Program-made: the position numbers and the translations under genes
Shown: positions 43,771 to 56,414 of the stretch, one piece after another
Position numbering within the stretch: the stretch's first letter is position 1
Layout: every line of letters begins with the position of its first letter
DNA from: Silene conica
Lineage: Eukaryota; Streptophyta; Magnoliopsida; Caryophyllales; Caryophyllaceae
Assembly: GCA_029255685.2 (NCBI GenBank)
Contig: CM055313.2
Location: 71,216,641 to 71,280,640 of the forward strand
Direction: 5' to 3'
Length of the DNA: 64,000 nucleotides
Notes under the pieces: model-generated
Database searches by the model: none
Told to the model about the DNA's origin: nothing
What the model saw: the letters and a program-made list of their open reading frames with translations, nothing else

Positions 43771-44589
43771 ATGATTCTATGTTAATCGATACACAAGAAA
43801 TACAACACACAATGTAGAAACAATTAGATAATATAATCACGGTTAAACTCTCCATCATATTGGAGCTTTGAAATTTGTAGCGTGGTTATATCAGGTGACT
43901 TTAGTAGCCATCGGTATCGATCTCAGTTTGGGTTTCGTGAACAGAAAATGGCACGTCGATCATCGTACTTATTACACTATTAAGATACACTTATTTCTAA
44001 CAATAACCGTTAACTATCATATTAATCATCACTTGAAGCAAAATATGAATTCGTTTTCAACTTATGACGAATAGTGTTCGTCACAACCAAGAGAGTGGTT
44101 AATCTACAATTTTGCCTAAATTTATCAACTGCAGGTTGTGACAGTGGTTAGTCCACATATATTAGCTTAGTTAATCCACATAGCTTAAAATTGTTAATTT
44201 GATCCAAAATCCTAAGTAAGTTGACTTTAGTTTGAAGAAAGATCAAACACAACACGAAAAAAAATCACTCTTGAATCAAAATGGACCAAACCTTCACAGA
44301 CTAATACGGAACAAAAATACCCTTAAATAAATAATTCTACAAAATTTAGATTGAAATGATGAATTTTAATTGACCTGAAAATGTGTCACATGATTCATAA
44401 CACTGTTGATTGGACCCAATCCAAATTAAAGTTGACCTTAAATCTTTAACTCTGTGATCTGGTGAGAGTTGTATGTAGCCGTGTATTTCGGTTGATTCCC
44501 TGACGCAGCGATGGAGTATGCGAAGTTTGAAACCTTTCAATACACGTATTTTTCGAAATGTTTTTTTTGTGTTCTTTTAGCTACTCTTT

Positions 44590-44790
44590 ATATATAATAA
44601 GTCTTGCTTATAACGGGTCACCATTTATGATGGATATTTTGTGAGATAAAATGGATAGAAATGAGTTAGTGGAGAAACGGGACCACATGGAAGAGAGAAA
44701 AAGTACATATTTTGTGAGATAAAATAGTACCCGTCACAAGTTTGCGACGGATATACCCGTCTTAAATGAGAATTTGTGTACTTTATAGTA
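44590..44790. mobile_element. Possible MITE with ACGGGT termini
   Basis: A left stretch TCTTGCTTATAACGGGT and the complement of the right stretch (TCTCATTTAAGACGGGT) form imperfect inverted ends. TTTTGTGAGATAAAAT occurs twice inside as a direct repeat. Target duplication not resolved. Confidence 0.4.
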
Positions 44791-45119
44791 ATTTTTATAA
44801 TATTTGATTTCGTGGATTGTTTTTTTAAGTGTATCAAGGACGGTGGGGTTTTTCATATTTTTTATTCAAACTCGTTTTGGATTATATTACGCAAAATAAA
44901 CTTACTTTCTATTTTAGAAATTATAAATTTTCAATATTAATAAGTTGGACACCTAGTTAGTAGTTGCCCTTATGTCAACATTTGAGATAAGAATTTATGT
45001 GTCTCAAGAAAAAAAGAAAAATTAGTGATTATTTGAAATAAAAATTCATAGTTACTATAATTGAGTTCTTGAGAATATTCTGTTATTAGAAATTGTCGTC
45101 TGTCTAATTCTCTCTCTAA

Positions 45120-45668
45120 AAAAACTTAAATCTTAATTCAACATCTTGGGGGGTGCAGGTAAGCCCCAAATTTTCTGCTTCGTTCTTCTTTAATTTTTTT
45201 TTTACGCTAATAACTTCTTGCATCTCCTCTATTGGAGACTTGTTCTCACCTTTGTGTGAGTTTTGTCCTCACCTTTTGGTGAGTTTTTTCCTCAGCTTTT
45301 GGAAAGGTGAGATTTTCCCCTCTATTTGAGAGGTTCAAGAATTAAGTGGAAGATCGGCGCCTTCATTGTTGATCTCATGGAGATAAAACTCCTGTCAGAT
45401 TGCTCGTTACAAACTTTTTGGTCAAAAGAACTTGATTCTTGTCAATGCTTTAGAAAATTTGGAAACCCTCTTGTGAAAAGCCGCATAAGGCGATATGTTA
45501 GAGGATAAGCAGAAGCGTCTCATGAGCCCATCAAGTTTAGAAATTTTCTGTTGATCGAGAATATAGTTTATTTGATTTTAATCGTTTTGTGTCCTATCAT
45601 TCTTGACATATGTTGTAACTACCATGAGACTTTTGATTAATGAAACGATTTTTCCCTTCAAAAAATAA
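45120..45668 (+). mobile_element. Possible LINE remnant (leader joined to 3' end)
   Basis: A pyrimidine-rich start with repeated CTCACCTTTNGGTGAG words is followed after about 300 bp by a typical LINE-like tail, GATTAATGAAACGATTTTTC then an A-rich run at 45659-45667. No ORF1 or RT motif survives. A cDNA-like insertion of another kind is equally possible. Confidence 0.3.
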
Positions 45669-46296
45669 TTGAGTTTTTGAATTTAAGACCAGATGTGTTC
45701 AAGATTTGTTTTATGTATGAGTTGAATTCAAAACACAACGGAGCAAAAAAAAAAATGATTGATTAGTCATGCCCAAAAACTGTGGAAGTAGCCTAAAGTT
45801 AAGGATATTTAATTTATTTTTAATTCACTTTATTTAAATTTAATCGATGAAATAGCCATTTAATTGAAAATGAATTCTAATTATAGTACAGTTTGTAGCA
45901 TGCTAATTTTTTTATTGAGAAACACAAGACCTCGCAAACACTATTTTTTTTATAAATTAATTAATTCATATATTATTTAATTTTTCACTTATTTAAATAC
46001 CTTTCATCAAGTTTTATTTGTGTATAGGATTATAGGCCAGATCGTAGATGAAATTGGCAAGACAAAAGAGGCGGATTACATCTCTTGCTTCAAATCTAGT
46101 TAAGCGACATCTGTTTTGTGGTATGTTCATATATAAATCTCCCGTATTAATAAGGTATTAAAAAAATTCACTACTTTAAAAATTACATGTTTCACTCCCG
46201 TGCAAAAATTGTACGGGTCGATTTTAACACAATGATATACTGAGATTATATTGATATAATTGTACATAATATTCATTTTATCTATAATTAAATAAA

Positions 46297-47132
46297 GGAT
46301 AATTTGTAAAAAATTACCTTACATTTATGTCCATTTGTGAACCACTACCTTACTTTTTTTTTTGTTAAAAACTACTCCCTCCTATTCAACATAACCTTCC
46401 CTATTTGGGGAAGGCACAAAGAATAAGGAGAGAATTATTATATATAAGAAAGTATTGATGTGGGGTTGGGTAATTGGAGAGAGAGTATGTATTGTGGGGT
46501 AATTGTTGTGAGTAAGTTGATTAAAATAAGTATAAAGTATGAGTATGGTGAGTATTGTGGTGGGGTAAGATGATTAAAATATGTATAAAAACTTGACTAA
46601 ATAAGGAAATAGGGAAGGTATTGTGAATAGACGAAAAAAGAAATAGGGAAGGTTATGTTGAATAGGAGTGAGTACCTTTTATTTTAATTTTTTGTTAAAA
46701 ACTACCTAAAAAAAGTTCTGAGCCCAATTTCTATTTATGAGTTGGATTTCACACGTGTGAGTTCTCTAAATTTTCATTCTTATTCACGAATAACATAGAG
46801 TTCATACGATTTAGCCCATGTTCATCATTTGGAGCAATTATTCCACATGCTTAAAGAAAGAAATTGAAGCTAATGGCAAAAATTCTCTTTCGTTTAGGAA
46901 CTTTAGATAAGAAGGATAAACATGGATATCAAGTCTAACGACAAAATAAGAATGAAAATTTAGAGAACTCACACATGTGAAACCAATAATAAATAGAAAT
47001 TGGCCTCAAAACTTTTTTTAGGTAGTTTTTAACAAAAAATTAAAATGAAAGGTAGTTTTTAACAAAAAAACAAAAGTAAGGTAGTTGTTCACAAATGGAC
47101 ATAAATATAAGCTAGTTTCTCACAAATTATCC
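46297..47132. mobile_element. Mutator-like MITE with long TIRs, TSD TTAAATAAA (9 bp)
   Basis: The ends GGATAATTTGTAAAAAATTA and its right counterpart are inverted repeats that continue for about 190 bp or more each (right arm about 46945-47132; left arm interrupted by a Stowaway). The 9-bp duplication TTAAATAAA stands on both sides (46288-46296 and 47133-47141), the size typical of Mutator-like elements. The centre (about 46810-46940) is single-copy AT-rich DNA without a transposase. Confidence 0.88.
46375..46672. mobile_element. Stowaway-like MITE nested in the Mutator-like MITE
   Basis: 298 bp with termini CTCCCTCCTATTCAACATAA and the inverted GTTGAATAGGAGTGAG, flanked by TA on both sides. 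CTCCCTCC plus TA duplication is the Stowaway (Tc1/mariner) pattern. It lies in the left TIR of the Mutator-like MITE; removing it with one TA restores the match to the right TIR. Confidence 0.9.
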
Positions 47133-48046
47133 TTAAATAAAAGTATGAACTGAAATAAAATTGGAAAATTGCACTGACATTGAATTAAATTGAAATGAAG
47201 TAATAACAAATTAGATAAAGTAAACCAACGCTTCAAGTGGTAGAAAAGTTGTTGAAATTTTAAAATTTTAATTAATTGTTTCTAAGATTATGGGTAGGCT
47301 TTACATTTAAAAATAATTTTTTTAGCCCTAAAATAAGGAGTCAATTTTTTATACTATGTAAATTTTTATTTTTTTTTCTTTTAAGTGACGTATTCCGATT
47401 TCTTTCATATAATTTATAAAATGTAATATATTAAATTTATTTATTTAATTATTTAAATCAATTAAGCGTTGTTATTTTTTTCCAATTGAATTAATAATGC
47501 ATGAAGTGGTATTAATTTGGTTAAAACTGTGTTTTTTTATTAATATTTACTTTATTTATTTAATTCCAAATTAGTGATATTTACTAAAAATTTTAATTAG
47601 GAATTAAAACCAACCAAATTTAACATCATTAAAAGTCATTAATGTTATTTATATTTATTGTATATAACTTTGATTAATCTTTGAACATTTAATCTACATA
47701 GATTAAAAACAATTATATGTAATCTGTTAAAATTTTACTTAAAAATTAAATTAGTTAGTTATGTAATTTTTGAACATTCAATCCTTATCATTAGAAATTC
47801 TAACTATAATGACAAAAACTAATTGATAAAAAATTATATTCAAAATTTTTTAGCTTTAATTAAGATTACATTTTAAGAAAATACGAAATATTTTTTTATA
47901 ATTTAGTTTCGTGAAAAATGAAACTACATATGTGATACGGGGTAAGAAAGTTGTGCAATTAATTAAAGATCTTTAAAAAATGGTTAGTGGTAGATAGTGG
48001 ATGATGTCACTATGACTTCATTTTATTAATGAGGTGGCTTCACTAA

Positions 48047-48379
48047 GACCACCCCCAAGCAAGGTCTTCCTAACTAAGTCGCGACCTAGTTTTATCTCTT
48101 AATCTCACATTATTTATCTTGACCTACTTTTACACTTCCAAGGAGAAAGTTGCGACCTAAGTCACCGACCCAATTATTTTCCACTTTCCAACAAATTGTG
48201 TCATCAATATTTGTGTCTAACAAATAGAACAAGGACATGTGGAAGGTTACAAGACAACCTCCTTGGGTCATGGAGTGACCTTCCTTCATTGTAGGTCTCC
48301 TTAATTATTCTCCTTAATACATCATTAAAGAGACCCACCTCCTTGGTGACCTAGTTGGTGACCTTGCTTGGGGGTGGTC
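48047..48379. mobile_element. Tourist (PIF/Harbinger)-like MITE, TSD TAA
   Basis: 333 bp with perfect 20-bp inverted ends GACCACCCCCAAGCAAGGTC and the 3-bp duplication TAA (48044-48046 and 48380-48382). Length, TSD and lack of coding sequence fit Tourist MITEs. It is inserted in the 5' part of Helitron A. Confidence 0.9.
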
Positions 48380-49272
48380 TAAAATGCAAAAAATATTCTT
48401 ACTTTAATAGAGAAGAGTTTTAATCCCGTGCAAATTGCACGAGATTGTAGTTTCAAGTATTATTATTTTTGAATAATGTTTAAAATAATGATTAGCCGTA
48501 TTTAAAATTTTCGATTTCTAATATAATTTCATATGACCGACATACTAAAAATATTGTAATATTAACATCAAAACTCAATGATCTATATAGATTTGAAATA
48601 TCATAACGAAATTATAATATACAATGATAAATAAATGTTAATAAAAAAATCTCAAAATTTTCTTCATTATATATGCATTTTTTCATCGTTACAACTCACT
48701 CATAAATAAGAGTTGTCAACATGTTGAATTTTTTGGAGATGGTTTGAAAGCCGGTGGTTTCAACTTACCTCATTCAAAATAATGAAATAGGTTGGTCCTA
48801 CTCTAGAGGATCAATATAGTTTTTTAGCTTATCAGAAAAAAATATGATTGTCCACAAAACCCGTCATTACTCGTATTTTTGTCAATGTTAAGTATATCTA
48901 TTATGGTACTTTTCTTTTGCAATTTCAATATCCCAATTTTTATCGTGTCATTATTATTTAACTTTACTCAATTTTTTTTCTATTGCAAAAATCCACGGGT
49001 CTTAATTATTATATTGTTTATTGTAATTATTTATTGAATATAAATTGTTATGTAATAGTTTTAGAAGGACGTTATTCGAAATTATTATATTTTATTTTTT
49101 GAGTATATAATATTAAAGTTAATGTAATACAAATGACCTAAAGCTGTATTATTTTATATATTATTATATAATATTTAATTTCATATTATATAAACTGTGT
49201 TTGTGTATCTATTATTTAATGTTTACGAAAGTATATCAGAAATGTTACGTAATATTTCTAAAACTATGGTCA

Positions 49273-50507
49273 TGTTGGTTTCACTAGGTAGTCATACTAG
49301 CTAATCCATATCATTAGTCTTACTAATATAACTAATTAAACTCATATTAATTTAGTCGATCTTATGCATGCAACAAAATATGCGGAATAAGGAGAATCGT
49401 ATTCTTACAACCGGTCCGAAATATGCTTAGGACGATCCTCCAAGAGCAACCAAGTAAGCTTGCCTCCAATGGGTAGGCACCAAGACCCTACCTTTAAACG
49501 GACCAAATAACCGAACCCGAGCTAGGAGACGGAATTAGGCTAAAACCGTGTACTAATACTTCTTATTAGTATACTAGAAAATATTATCTAGTAATAGTTT
49601 TAGAGGTTATTGTATTTTGTTTCTCACACTAGAAAAATACAACATTAGATTAGTCATAAATGTGTGATCTATGACATGTATATATAATGGACAATGGGTT
49701 TTTGGTGGGTAGTAGTGAACCGTGTAATAGGGGTTAAAAGCATAAGGAATTTGATTCCTTTTGTCTTATTTACACTTAGGGTTGCATGGCTACCTATTAA
49801 CCATCATACCCTAATACAAAATTATTTTATAAGATAAAATTAACCCACAACATACACATTACACGGCTCCCTTAAGAGTAAAATGGACTTCCATTTTACA
49901 ATTCTTAATCTTGTACAATTGTCTAATATGTGACATCTTATGTGACATATTTAATTGTATTAATTTAAAATATATTTATCATATAAATAATATTTCTAAA
50001 TTAATTAAATCATATTTAACAAATTATTTAGTAATTCGAAATTACTGTCCCAACATATGGTTATCGTAATAATTGTCGATACGATATATTAACAACGTTT
50101 GTTATAACCATGAACCATTCATTATACTAATTTCGATATTTCTTAAATATCGGTTAATACTTGACAATTGACACATTTCAATTTCAAATATAAATCTTAC
50201 CTTAAGATTCAACCTCTAATTTCTCAATATACGGTTTTAAGAATATCGATCAATCTGTATCCTATACAATTAATCAATATACGTTTAAGGGCTTAGTCCT
50301 ATAGGTGTGACCTAAAGGGATCAACTGACCACCACCGTCATACGACAGTAATGTTAAACTCTAGTCAGCCAATCATTACCGATTAATGTTGGTCAGTTGA
50401 CTAAATCAATATTGGATCGTCCCTTGCATATTCTTTTCATAAGATTTATGACAATGATTTTTATCACTGTCGTGATCGCACTATTGTTGAGGACACATTT
50501 CCCAACA
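49273..50507 (-). repeat. Copia 3' LTR (left)
   Basis: 1235 bp. On the minus strand it starts TGTTGGGAAATGTGTCC and ends GAAACCAACA. The block CCTATAGGTGTGACC near its plus-strand end is shared with the older Copia LTR at 5487-6422. Confidence 0.95.
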
Positions 50508-53017
50508 ATCTCCCACTTGTCCTCGACAAGTGTGCGTCACCAATTCTCTTGTCCTATTACGTCATCTCCCACTCAATGCAAGGTGTCTTCCAGGTCGTAC
50601 TTGCATTTGATCATATCTTGAGCGGTTTTCTCGATCTGGAGATTTAACTGCTTTGACCGGAATTATCTACCATAGATACCTTCCGAGCGTGGCCACGCAT
50701 TTCCAGTTAAACTTCTCCTCGAGTGGCCTTGAGATTTAAGACAACCCTGACAAGGGGTTGGACAATTCCTATCCTACTGTTCCCTTCGACTAACACAGTC
50801 CATCATGACCCAAAAGAAGCCCATTTGACCCCCTTTAACGGATGATCGTAGAGCTAAAATCAAAGTCAATCTGAGGCTGCATCACCTTGGGCGAACAGTC
50901 TCAAGTCAAAGAATCGACTTATGTGAATAATATAGTAGCTCTCGCCACGACCGGGCTAATTATAAAATTTCCAGAACTCTATAAGCGGTCACTAAATGCC
51001 CAACAGAGTGTTACACAGTCTGCCGATGTGATCGACTAGTCATCCCATATGACTCTATGACATTTGAACTTGCCATCAATCGCCTCACATTGTAGTCGCT
51101 TCGAGACGTCACCTCATACAAGCGATTATGGGCTATACTAAGTTAATCCAGTTCACTTATGGGGTTCAAATTGTCTCTTACAACCCATTTGGATTTCACA
51201 AAGTATAAATTGTGAGTTAATATTAATAATAATAACTCAAACGATAAGAGTGATTGTTATGTGCGAACAAACAATACGATATTGTTGCTCCACATAAACA
51301 ATCTTTGATGATCATACATCAATTTGTATTAATGGTTTGCTATGTGAATATACCTTATCTTCACATCCTTTAACCTACAAATTTCGGTTTCCTTTTAACT
51401 CATATTATCTCGTATAATACGATCTTATTCAAGTACACTTCAAGTCTCTCACACTCGACTCGAGTCTCCTTACTTTAAGGAAGCTCCCACTGTTTTCTTA
51501 AAACTCATGACATGTCATCCATATGAACATAGTCATATTGTACTAGAATTTATATTGTAGTTAACCTAGATTCGATCTCTTAGTTCTCCTCGAGAAACTT
51601 ATATCGAAATAGGGCTTTATTTCAACTTATGGCATTTTGATCAAGGTTATATGAATCAACATATTCATATCTCGGATTCAAATCCAAACCTTGTTAACTG
51701 ATCGGTGACGTTTCATTATCATATAATAAACTCATTTATGATTCATGTTCTTAACATATATTCATTTAGAATTGAAAACCTCATATTCTTTAACCTTTAA
51801 AGAATCACCATTCTCTCTAAATGGTAGGTTTCGTTTCCTTAATAACTTTTCTCCCACTGAATTCCATATTACTATCTTATAGTTTAATAACTCCCACTAT
51901 CTTCATAGTGATTAGGTAAAATCTTCAATCATCTTTTCAACTCATAATGAACATTTCATTTTGATTTACTTCAAACATTTTCTCAACTCGTAATGAACAT
52001 TTCATCTTGATTCACTTCAAACATTTTCTCAACTCGTAATGAACATTTCATTCTCATTTTCTTTCCCACGGAAAGAATCTTAGTATTATCATGAGAACGG
52101 GAGACGATTTCTCCCCTATTATCTTTATAAAACAGAAACATTAACATCATGGAAACGATTTCCTTCCGTTAACACTCGCGGTTCCCTTTGTCCTCTCTAG
52201 GAACTTTTGACAACATATGGAACATTTTCCTTTTGTGTCCTCGCGTAGTTTCTTCTGTGTCCTCTCGTAGTTTCTTCTATCCAATTTCTTAGAGTTCTTC
52301 TCAAGGACTCCTCATAGAACTCTTCTCTAAGATCCTATGTTTATTTCATTGGTTTACGGGCGTAGAATTTCTCCCACTCTATCCTCTAAAATAACCTGTA
52401 TTTTAGGAAGGATAGCATTTTCGCCCGTCAACAATGTTTTTGGATAAAGAATTATGTGAGTATTGAGATATTAACATATTCTTTTATTTAAGGTGAAAAT
52501 CTTATAATGAACTGATGTTCTTATGTTTGAATTTGAAGTATTTAACGGGATGCAATTCTCGTTTTTAAGTAAGTCGTATTACTTTTATAATGATCCTATC
52601 ATTTCTTCCGTACATTGAATCATTCAAGGTACTTTATTACGATCTATGAAAATCGTATCAACTCATGTTATGTATTATAAAAGCATTTTAAAACAACCAA
52701 ACTTGTTTGATTAAGAACAAAAGGATGACTTGGGTTGAAAACCAAGTCACCTCTATTACAACCATTGTTTCAACAATATTCTTGTCATACAAGAAATACA
52801 AAGTTCTTAAATTAAAATGCAAAAAGAAAGAAGACATCAAATGAAAATTAGAGCCATGCTCTTCATGTCTTCAATCTTGGATGCTACCATAGCCATCCAT
52901 GGAAGGAACTTCAAGTTTCCTTCTCCTTCTCCTTGCCTTTATCTTTGGTAGGAGCCCCTTTAAAACAATTTATAAACGGGTGAGAATCAATAACTTGTAT
53001 CATTATACAAAAATTGA
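50508..53017 (-). mobile_element. Non-coding region between gag and 3' LTR of the Copia
   Basis: 2.5 kb where pol would be expected. No RT, RNase H or integrase motif occurs in any frame. The minus strand has AAGTGGGAGAT at the LTR edge, a good polypurine tract. At about 51933-52055 a 45-46 bp unit (CAACTCGTAATGAACATTTC...) is repeated three times. Numerous CTCCCACT words (purine AGTGGGAG on the sense strand) recur through the region. Confidence 0.8.
51933..52055. repeat. Three-copy tandem repeat, period 45-46 bp
   Basis: Copies begin near 51939, 51984 and 52030 with CAACTC(A/G)TAATGAACATT; the third is partial. Confidence 0.85.
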
Positions 53018-53944
53018 TTAAATAACATGAATTAGACGAGAATTTATACCTACAGCAAGAACCTTTCCGGCTTTAAGGTCATGGAGATACTTCGGGCAAT
53101 TCCGCTTCCAATGCCCCATCTTAGTGCAATAATAGCACTTGTCTTCAACCTTTGATGACGATGAAGAAGAAGCACCTTTCGTAAAAGTCTTCTCCTTGGG
53201 AGATGCGGGTTTGAAAGCTTTAACATTTTTACCCTTGTTGGCCTTGCGCTTAAACTTCCTCTTGCTTTTCGAATCGATATTAAGCACATCCTTTGTGGAA
53301 CTCTCATTAAGTCCCATATCCCTCTCCGCTTGGACTAACATCTTATGTAACTCGTCCAAGGAGGTTACTTGATTGCGCATGTTATAATTTACCCGAAATT
53401 GAACATACGATTTCACTTTGTTGAGGGAGTGAAGGATTTTGTCAATAATAAGCGAGTCGGGAACATTCACCCCTTGCAACTTCAAGGTTTCGGCTAGCTC
53501 AACCATTTTGAGCACATGAGGACTAATCTTTTGACCTTCCTTTAAGGTCAAATCGAAGAAGGCGGAGGCCGCCTCATATTGGATTACCCTAGGAGCTTGT
53601 GAAAACATGTTCGCAACTCTAGTGTATATCTCATTAGCCGTGGCTAGCTTAATCATTCTTCTTTGGAGATCCGGCTCCATCGAAAATATAAGCACGTTCT
53701 TCAAAGCATGCGACTCCTTCATGTAGGCCTCATAGGCCTCACGAGTCGCTTCCGATGAACGAGCACCGGGAGTGGGAGGAGCGGCAATGGTAAGATAACG
53801 AGTCTTATCGTCGGCTTCCGCGGCCAACACCAATTGGGCGTCCCAATCTTTAAAATTGGCGCCATGCTTCTCAAGCTTGCAACGATCCATAAAAGACCGA
53901 AGCCATGAAACGTGTTGTGGGAGTGGTGGAGCGTTATTTGCCAT
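53018..53944 (-). CDS. Copia Gag polyprotein
   Basis: I take the start at ATG 53944 (MANNAPPLPQHVSWLRSF), 18 codons inside the longest frame, because this Met begins the part shared with the Gag fragment at 3358. About 308 codons. Residues 20-200 form the UBN2-type Gag domain (FKDWDAQLVLAAEADDK, MKESHALKNVLIFSMEPDLQ, IYTRVANMFSQAP, SAFFDLTLKEGQKISPHVLK, DKILHSLNKVKSYVQFRVNY). A lysine-rich linker follows, then a CCHC knuckle CYYCTKMGHWKRNCPKY. This binds the genomic RNA in the particle. The frame ends soon after (VLAVGINSRLIHVI) with no protease. It is undamaged, in line with the young LTRs, and could supply Gag while pol comes in trans. Confidence 0.9.
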   Translation of the reverse strand: MANNAPPLPQHVSWLRSFMDRCKLEKHGANFKDWDAQLVLAAEADDKTRYLTIAAPPTPGARSSEATREAYEAYMKESHALKNVLIFSMEPDLQRRMIKLATANEIYTRVANMFSQAPRVIQYEAASAFFDLTLKEGQKISPHVLKMVELAETLKLQGVNVPDSLIIDKILHSLNKVKSYVQFRVNYNMRNQVTSLDELHKMLVQAERDMGLNESSTKDVLNIDSKSKRKFKRKANKGKNVKAFKPASPKEKTFTKGASSSSSSKVEDKCYYCTKMGHWKRNCPKYLHDLKAGKVLAVGINSRLIHVI

Positions 53945-56400
53945 TGATTGAAAGTCGAAAATTGAACTACAAATGAAAATTAAGGAATTAAAACACAATT
54001 ATCGTTTTAATAATTAAACTTGTAAATTTTAAACAAGTTAAGCATCTACTTAATGATCTCTTACCCAATTAAGTAAATGATCCCGAGACCCAAATACACA
54101 TTAACTCGGGCACGGTTTAGCCGATACATCCCTCATTAATATGACTCGGTAGATTAACCCTTTAATCGATTCTACCTTTAGAACTCTCGGTCGATAAAAT
54201 TACACTAATTCTTATCTTAGCCCGAACTTATTACCACTACGGTGGCTCGAATACCTTCGTCGAGATCGACCAAATTTCAAGAAAAACGTAATCATATTAC
54301 CCCACTTCACCAACGTAATAAGGTTTGTACCCCGGTTTAGCCGAGCCTACTCCCTTATGAAGAAGATCCTTCGCGGGTTCTTTACTTTTTGGTATGGCTA
54401 TGTCTCGATTTTTAAATAACGTAAGAGATCTTGTCAATTTATTATCTATCTCCTTTAAGTGAACTAAGTCGGTGAATTATCGATGAATTTAATTGACACG
54501 GTCGATAACATCGATGAAATGCATGATATATGAATGACGATTTGGCTATGCATGCAACATGATAAGCATAAATAAAAGCATAAATAAAACCCTAGTATGG
54601 CCTTTCCTAAAATAGAAAATTAAAGTAAATTACAAATTCGGAAACCAACTCCTTTGGTCCCTTGAACTTCACACGCGGCACGCATCCCAAGGCAAACTCC
54701 GTCTTGGTCGGAACTCCTTTCCGAAATGGCACCGTCTTCAAGGATTTCCGGAATTACAAATAATTACAAATTTTCTATCTATTTTATACATTATAGAATA
54801 AAATAAAACAATAAAATAAAGTGATACGAGATCACATTAAATTACAACCGAATCGATAAACCCTTACATTACGGGAATTATCGACTAAAATCTAAGGCCA
54901 TACTAAGTAAATTACATAATTCCAAAATTACGTAAATAAAATATGACATTCATAAATGATAATTAAATATGCAATGCTTATGTAAATGCAAAACCTAAGC
55001 CAAATCGTCCTATTTAAACACGTTTTAAATGTTGTTATTCGTAATAACACGGTTTTATGGAATAACGTGATTTAAACAATTTTAAAATCACTAATCACTC
55101 TATGAATCACCATTCATGATTTAGTTAAGTTTCCTAACACATTTTAGGATTCAAAATTTAGTCTTACTCAAATTTCGAAATAACTTAACTTTTATTTTAA
55201 TATTGTTCGGTTTTAATCGGTTTTACGGGAAATAGCATTAAAATAATCAAACGAGTCATAAAAATTTCGAAAATTCAAAATTCAAAATTTTGAACATACT
55301 GAAAATTTTCTAAAATTTCAGATCCTTAAAATTCAAATATTTTCGAAATACACCATTTATTTCGTAAAATAGCCGTATAATTAGCATAATATTTCGAAAA
55401 ATTCAAAACTATTGCAAAAATTATGAAATAAAATACCAATATAATTTTTACATCTTCCTAGACACTCAAAGTATCTGAAAATGCAAAGAAAAATCAGGTA
55501 CACACTGTTTAAGATCTGAAAAATAAAGTAATGATTATGACTCCTTAAACACTCAACATCAATTTTAACCTTTTAAAATTAAAACTTAAAGTTTCAGAAA
55601 CTTTTGGCACTAAATAAAAATATGTTGATGATCATACATAATATGACTAATATGGGTGAATTTTTCGGACCATTTAAGCAACATTTACTATTTTTAATAA
55701 TTCGTGTCATATATTACGCGATTTTACCGATTAAAATCATTTCTCATGCAATATTCGAGATTAAAAGCTCAAAATTCACATGCATGCTAGAAATAATATA
55801 TGTGACACTATATTAAATTTTTATGGTCAAATTCGAACTTAAACTATTTAAGCTAAAAAATGTCACTAATATTACGATTTTTACGATAAAAATCAATATT
55901 CATGCAATATTAACGAAAAATTTCTGGAAAATTCATCATATATTTTAAATATTGCATGTGACATCTACCAAAATTTTATAGTTAAATTCATAATATAACT
56001 ATTTATCCCATATTTAACTCATTTTATGACTATTTAACCATTAAAAATCATAAACCATGCATAAAACTCAATAATTTCGAAAATTATTTATATTCATAAT
56101 ATGTTAAATGCATGTGAGAACATATTTAAAATTCATGGCCAGAAACATTATTTAGCTATTTTTCCCAAATAAAACATTTTAAACCGATTTTGTCACTAAT
56201 TAAACATTTTAATTACAATATTGAACAATATTATTCCATAAATCATCAAAATGACTTAAAACCATTTTAAGACCAGAAATATATACATGCAATAACATTT
56301 TCGTGCATATCCTATATGTACTACTCATTTTCGTTTTTAATTAAAATCGTATTTTCTCGCAAAAACGTATAAAATCGAGTTGCATGCAAACAACCTTATG
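53945..56400 (-). mobile_element. Leader region of the Copia element
   Basis: 2.4 kb from PBS to gag ATG, AT-rich and without coding frames. It is partly alignable with the leader of the older Copia (about 3360-5470). A leader this long would need internal ribosome entry, splicing or leaky scanning for gag translation. Confidence 0.8.
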
Positions 56401-56412
56401 GCTCTGATACCA
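56401..56412 (-). other. Copia primer binding site, tRNA-iMet
   Basis: The minus strand reads TGGTATCAGAGC two bases inside the LTR edge at 56415. Confidence 0.93.
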
Positions 56413-56414
56413 AT

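Larger units (their letters stand above)
42558..44002. mobile_element. Probable Copia-like LTR (solo or isolated) with hAT-like insert
   Basis: The ends TGTTGGAAA and TTTCTAACA are near-perfect inverted repeats, as expected of LTR termini. A TATA box followed by a body of several hundred bases fits an LTR promoter. The flanking five bases (CATAG and ATAAC) do not match, so the block may not be a simple solo LTR. Without the hAT-like insert it would be about 720 bp. Confidence 0.5.
44003..46185. other. AT-rich stretch, no gene recognised; two possible transposon pieces
   Basis: Apart from the MITE-like piece at 44590-44790 and the LINE-like end at 45120-45668, I see nothing in it. Open frames at 43868, 44346, 44625 and 45326 are short and without motifs. 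Confidence 0.5.
46186..48412 (-). mobile_element. Helitron A (minus strand), with three nested MITEs
   Basis: On the minus strand the 5' end is near TCTTCTCTATTAAAG (48412) and the 3' end has the hairpin CCCGTACAATTTTTGCACGGG-like at 46197-46217, followed by AAACATGT where AAACTAGT is expected. The CTAG end has decayed to CATG. Without its inserts (46297-47132 and 48047-48379) it is about 1.05 kb, like the neighbouring Helitron B. No coding capacity. Confidence 0.55.

Noticed and set aside
42558..44002. Calling a clean Copia solo LTR
   Set aside because: The terminal inverted repeats fit, but the flanking five bases (CATAG, ATAAC) do not match, so only a probable LTR is reported.
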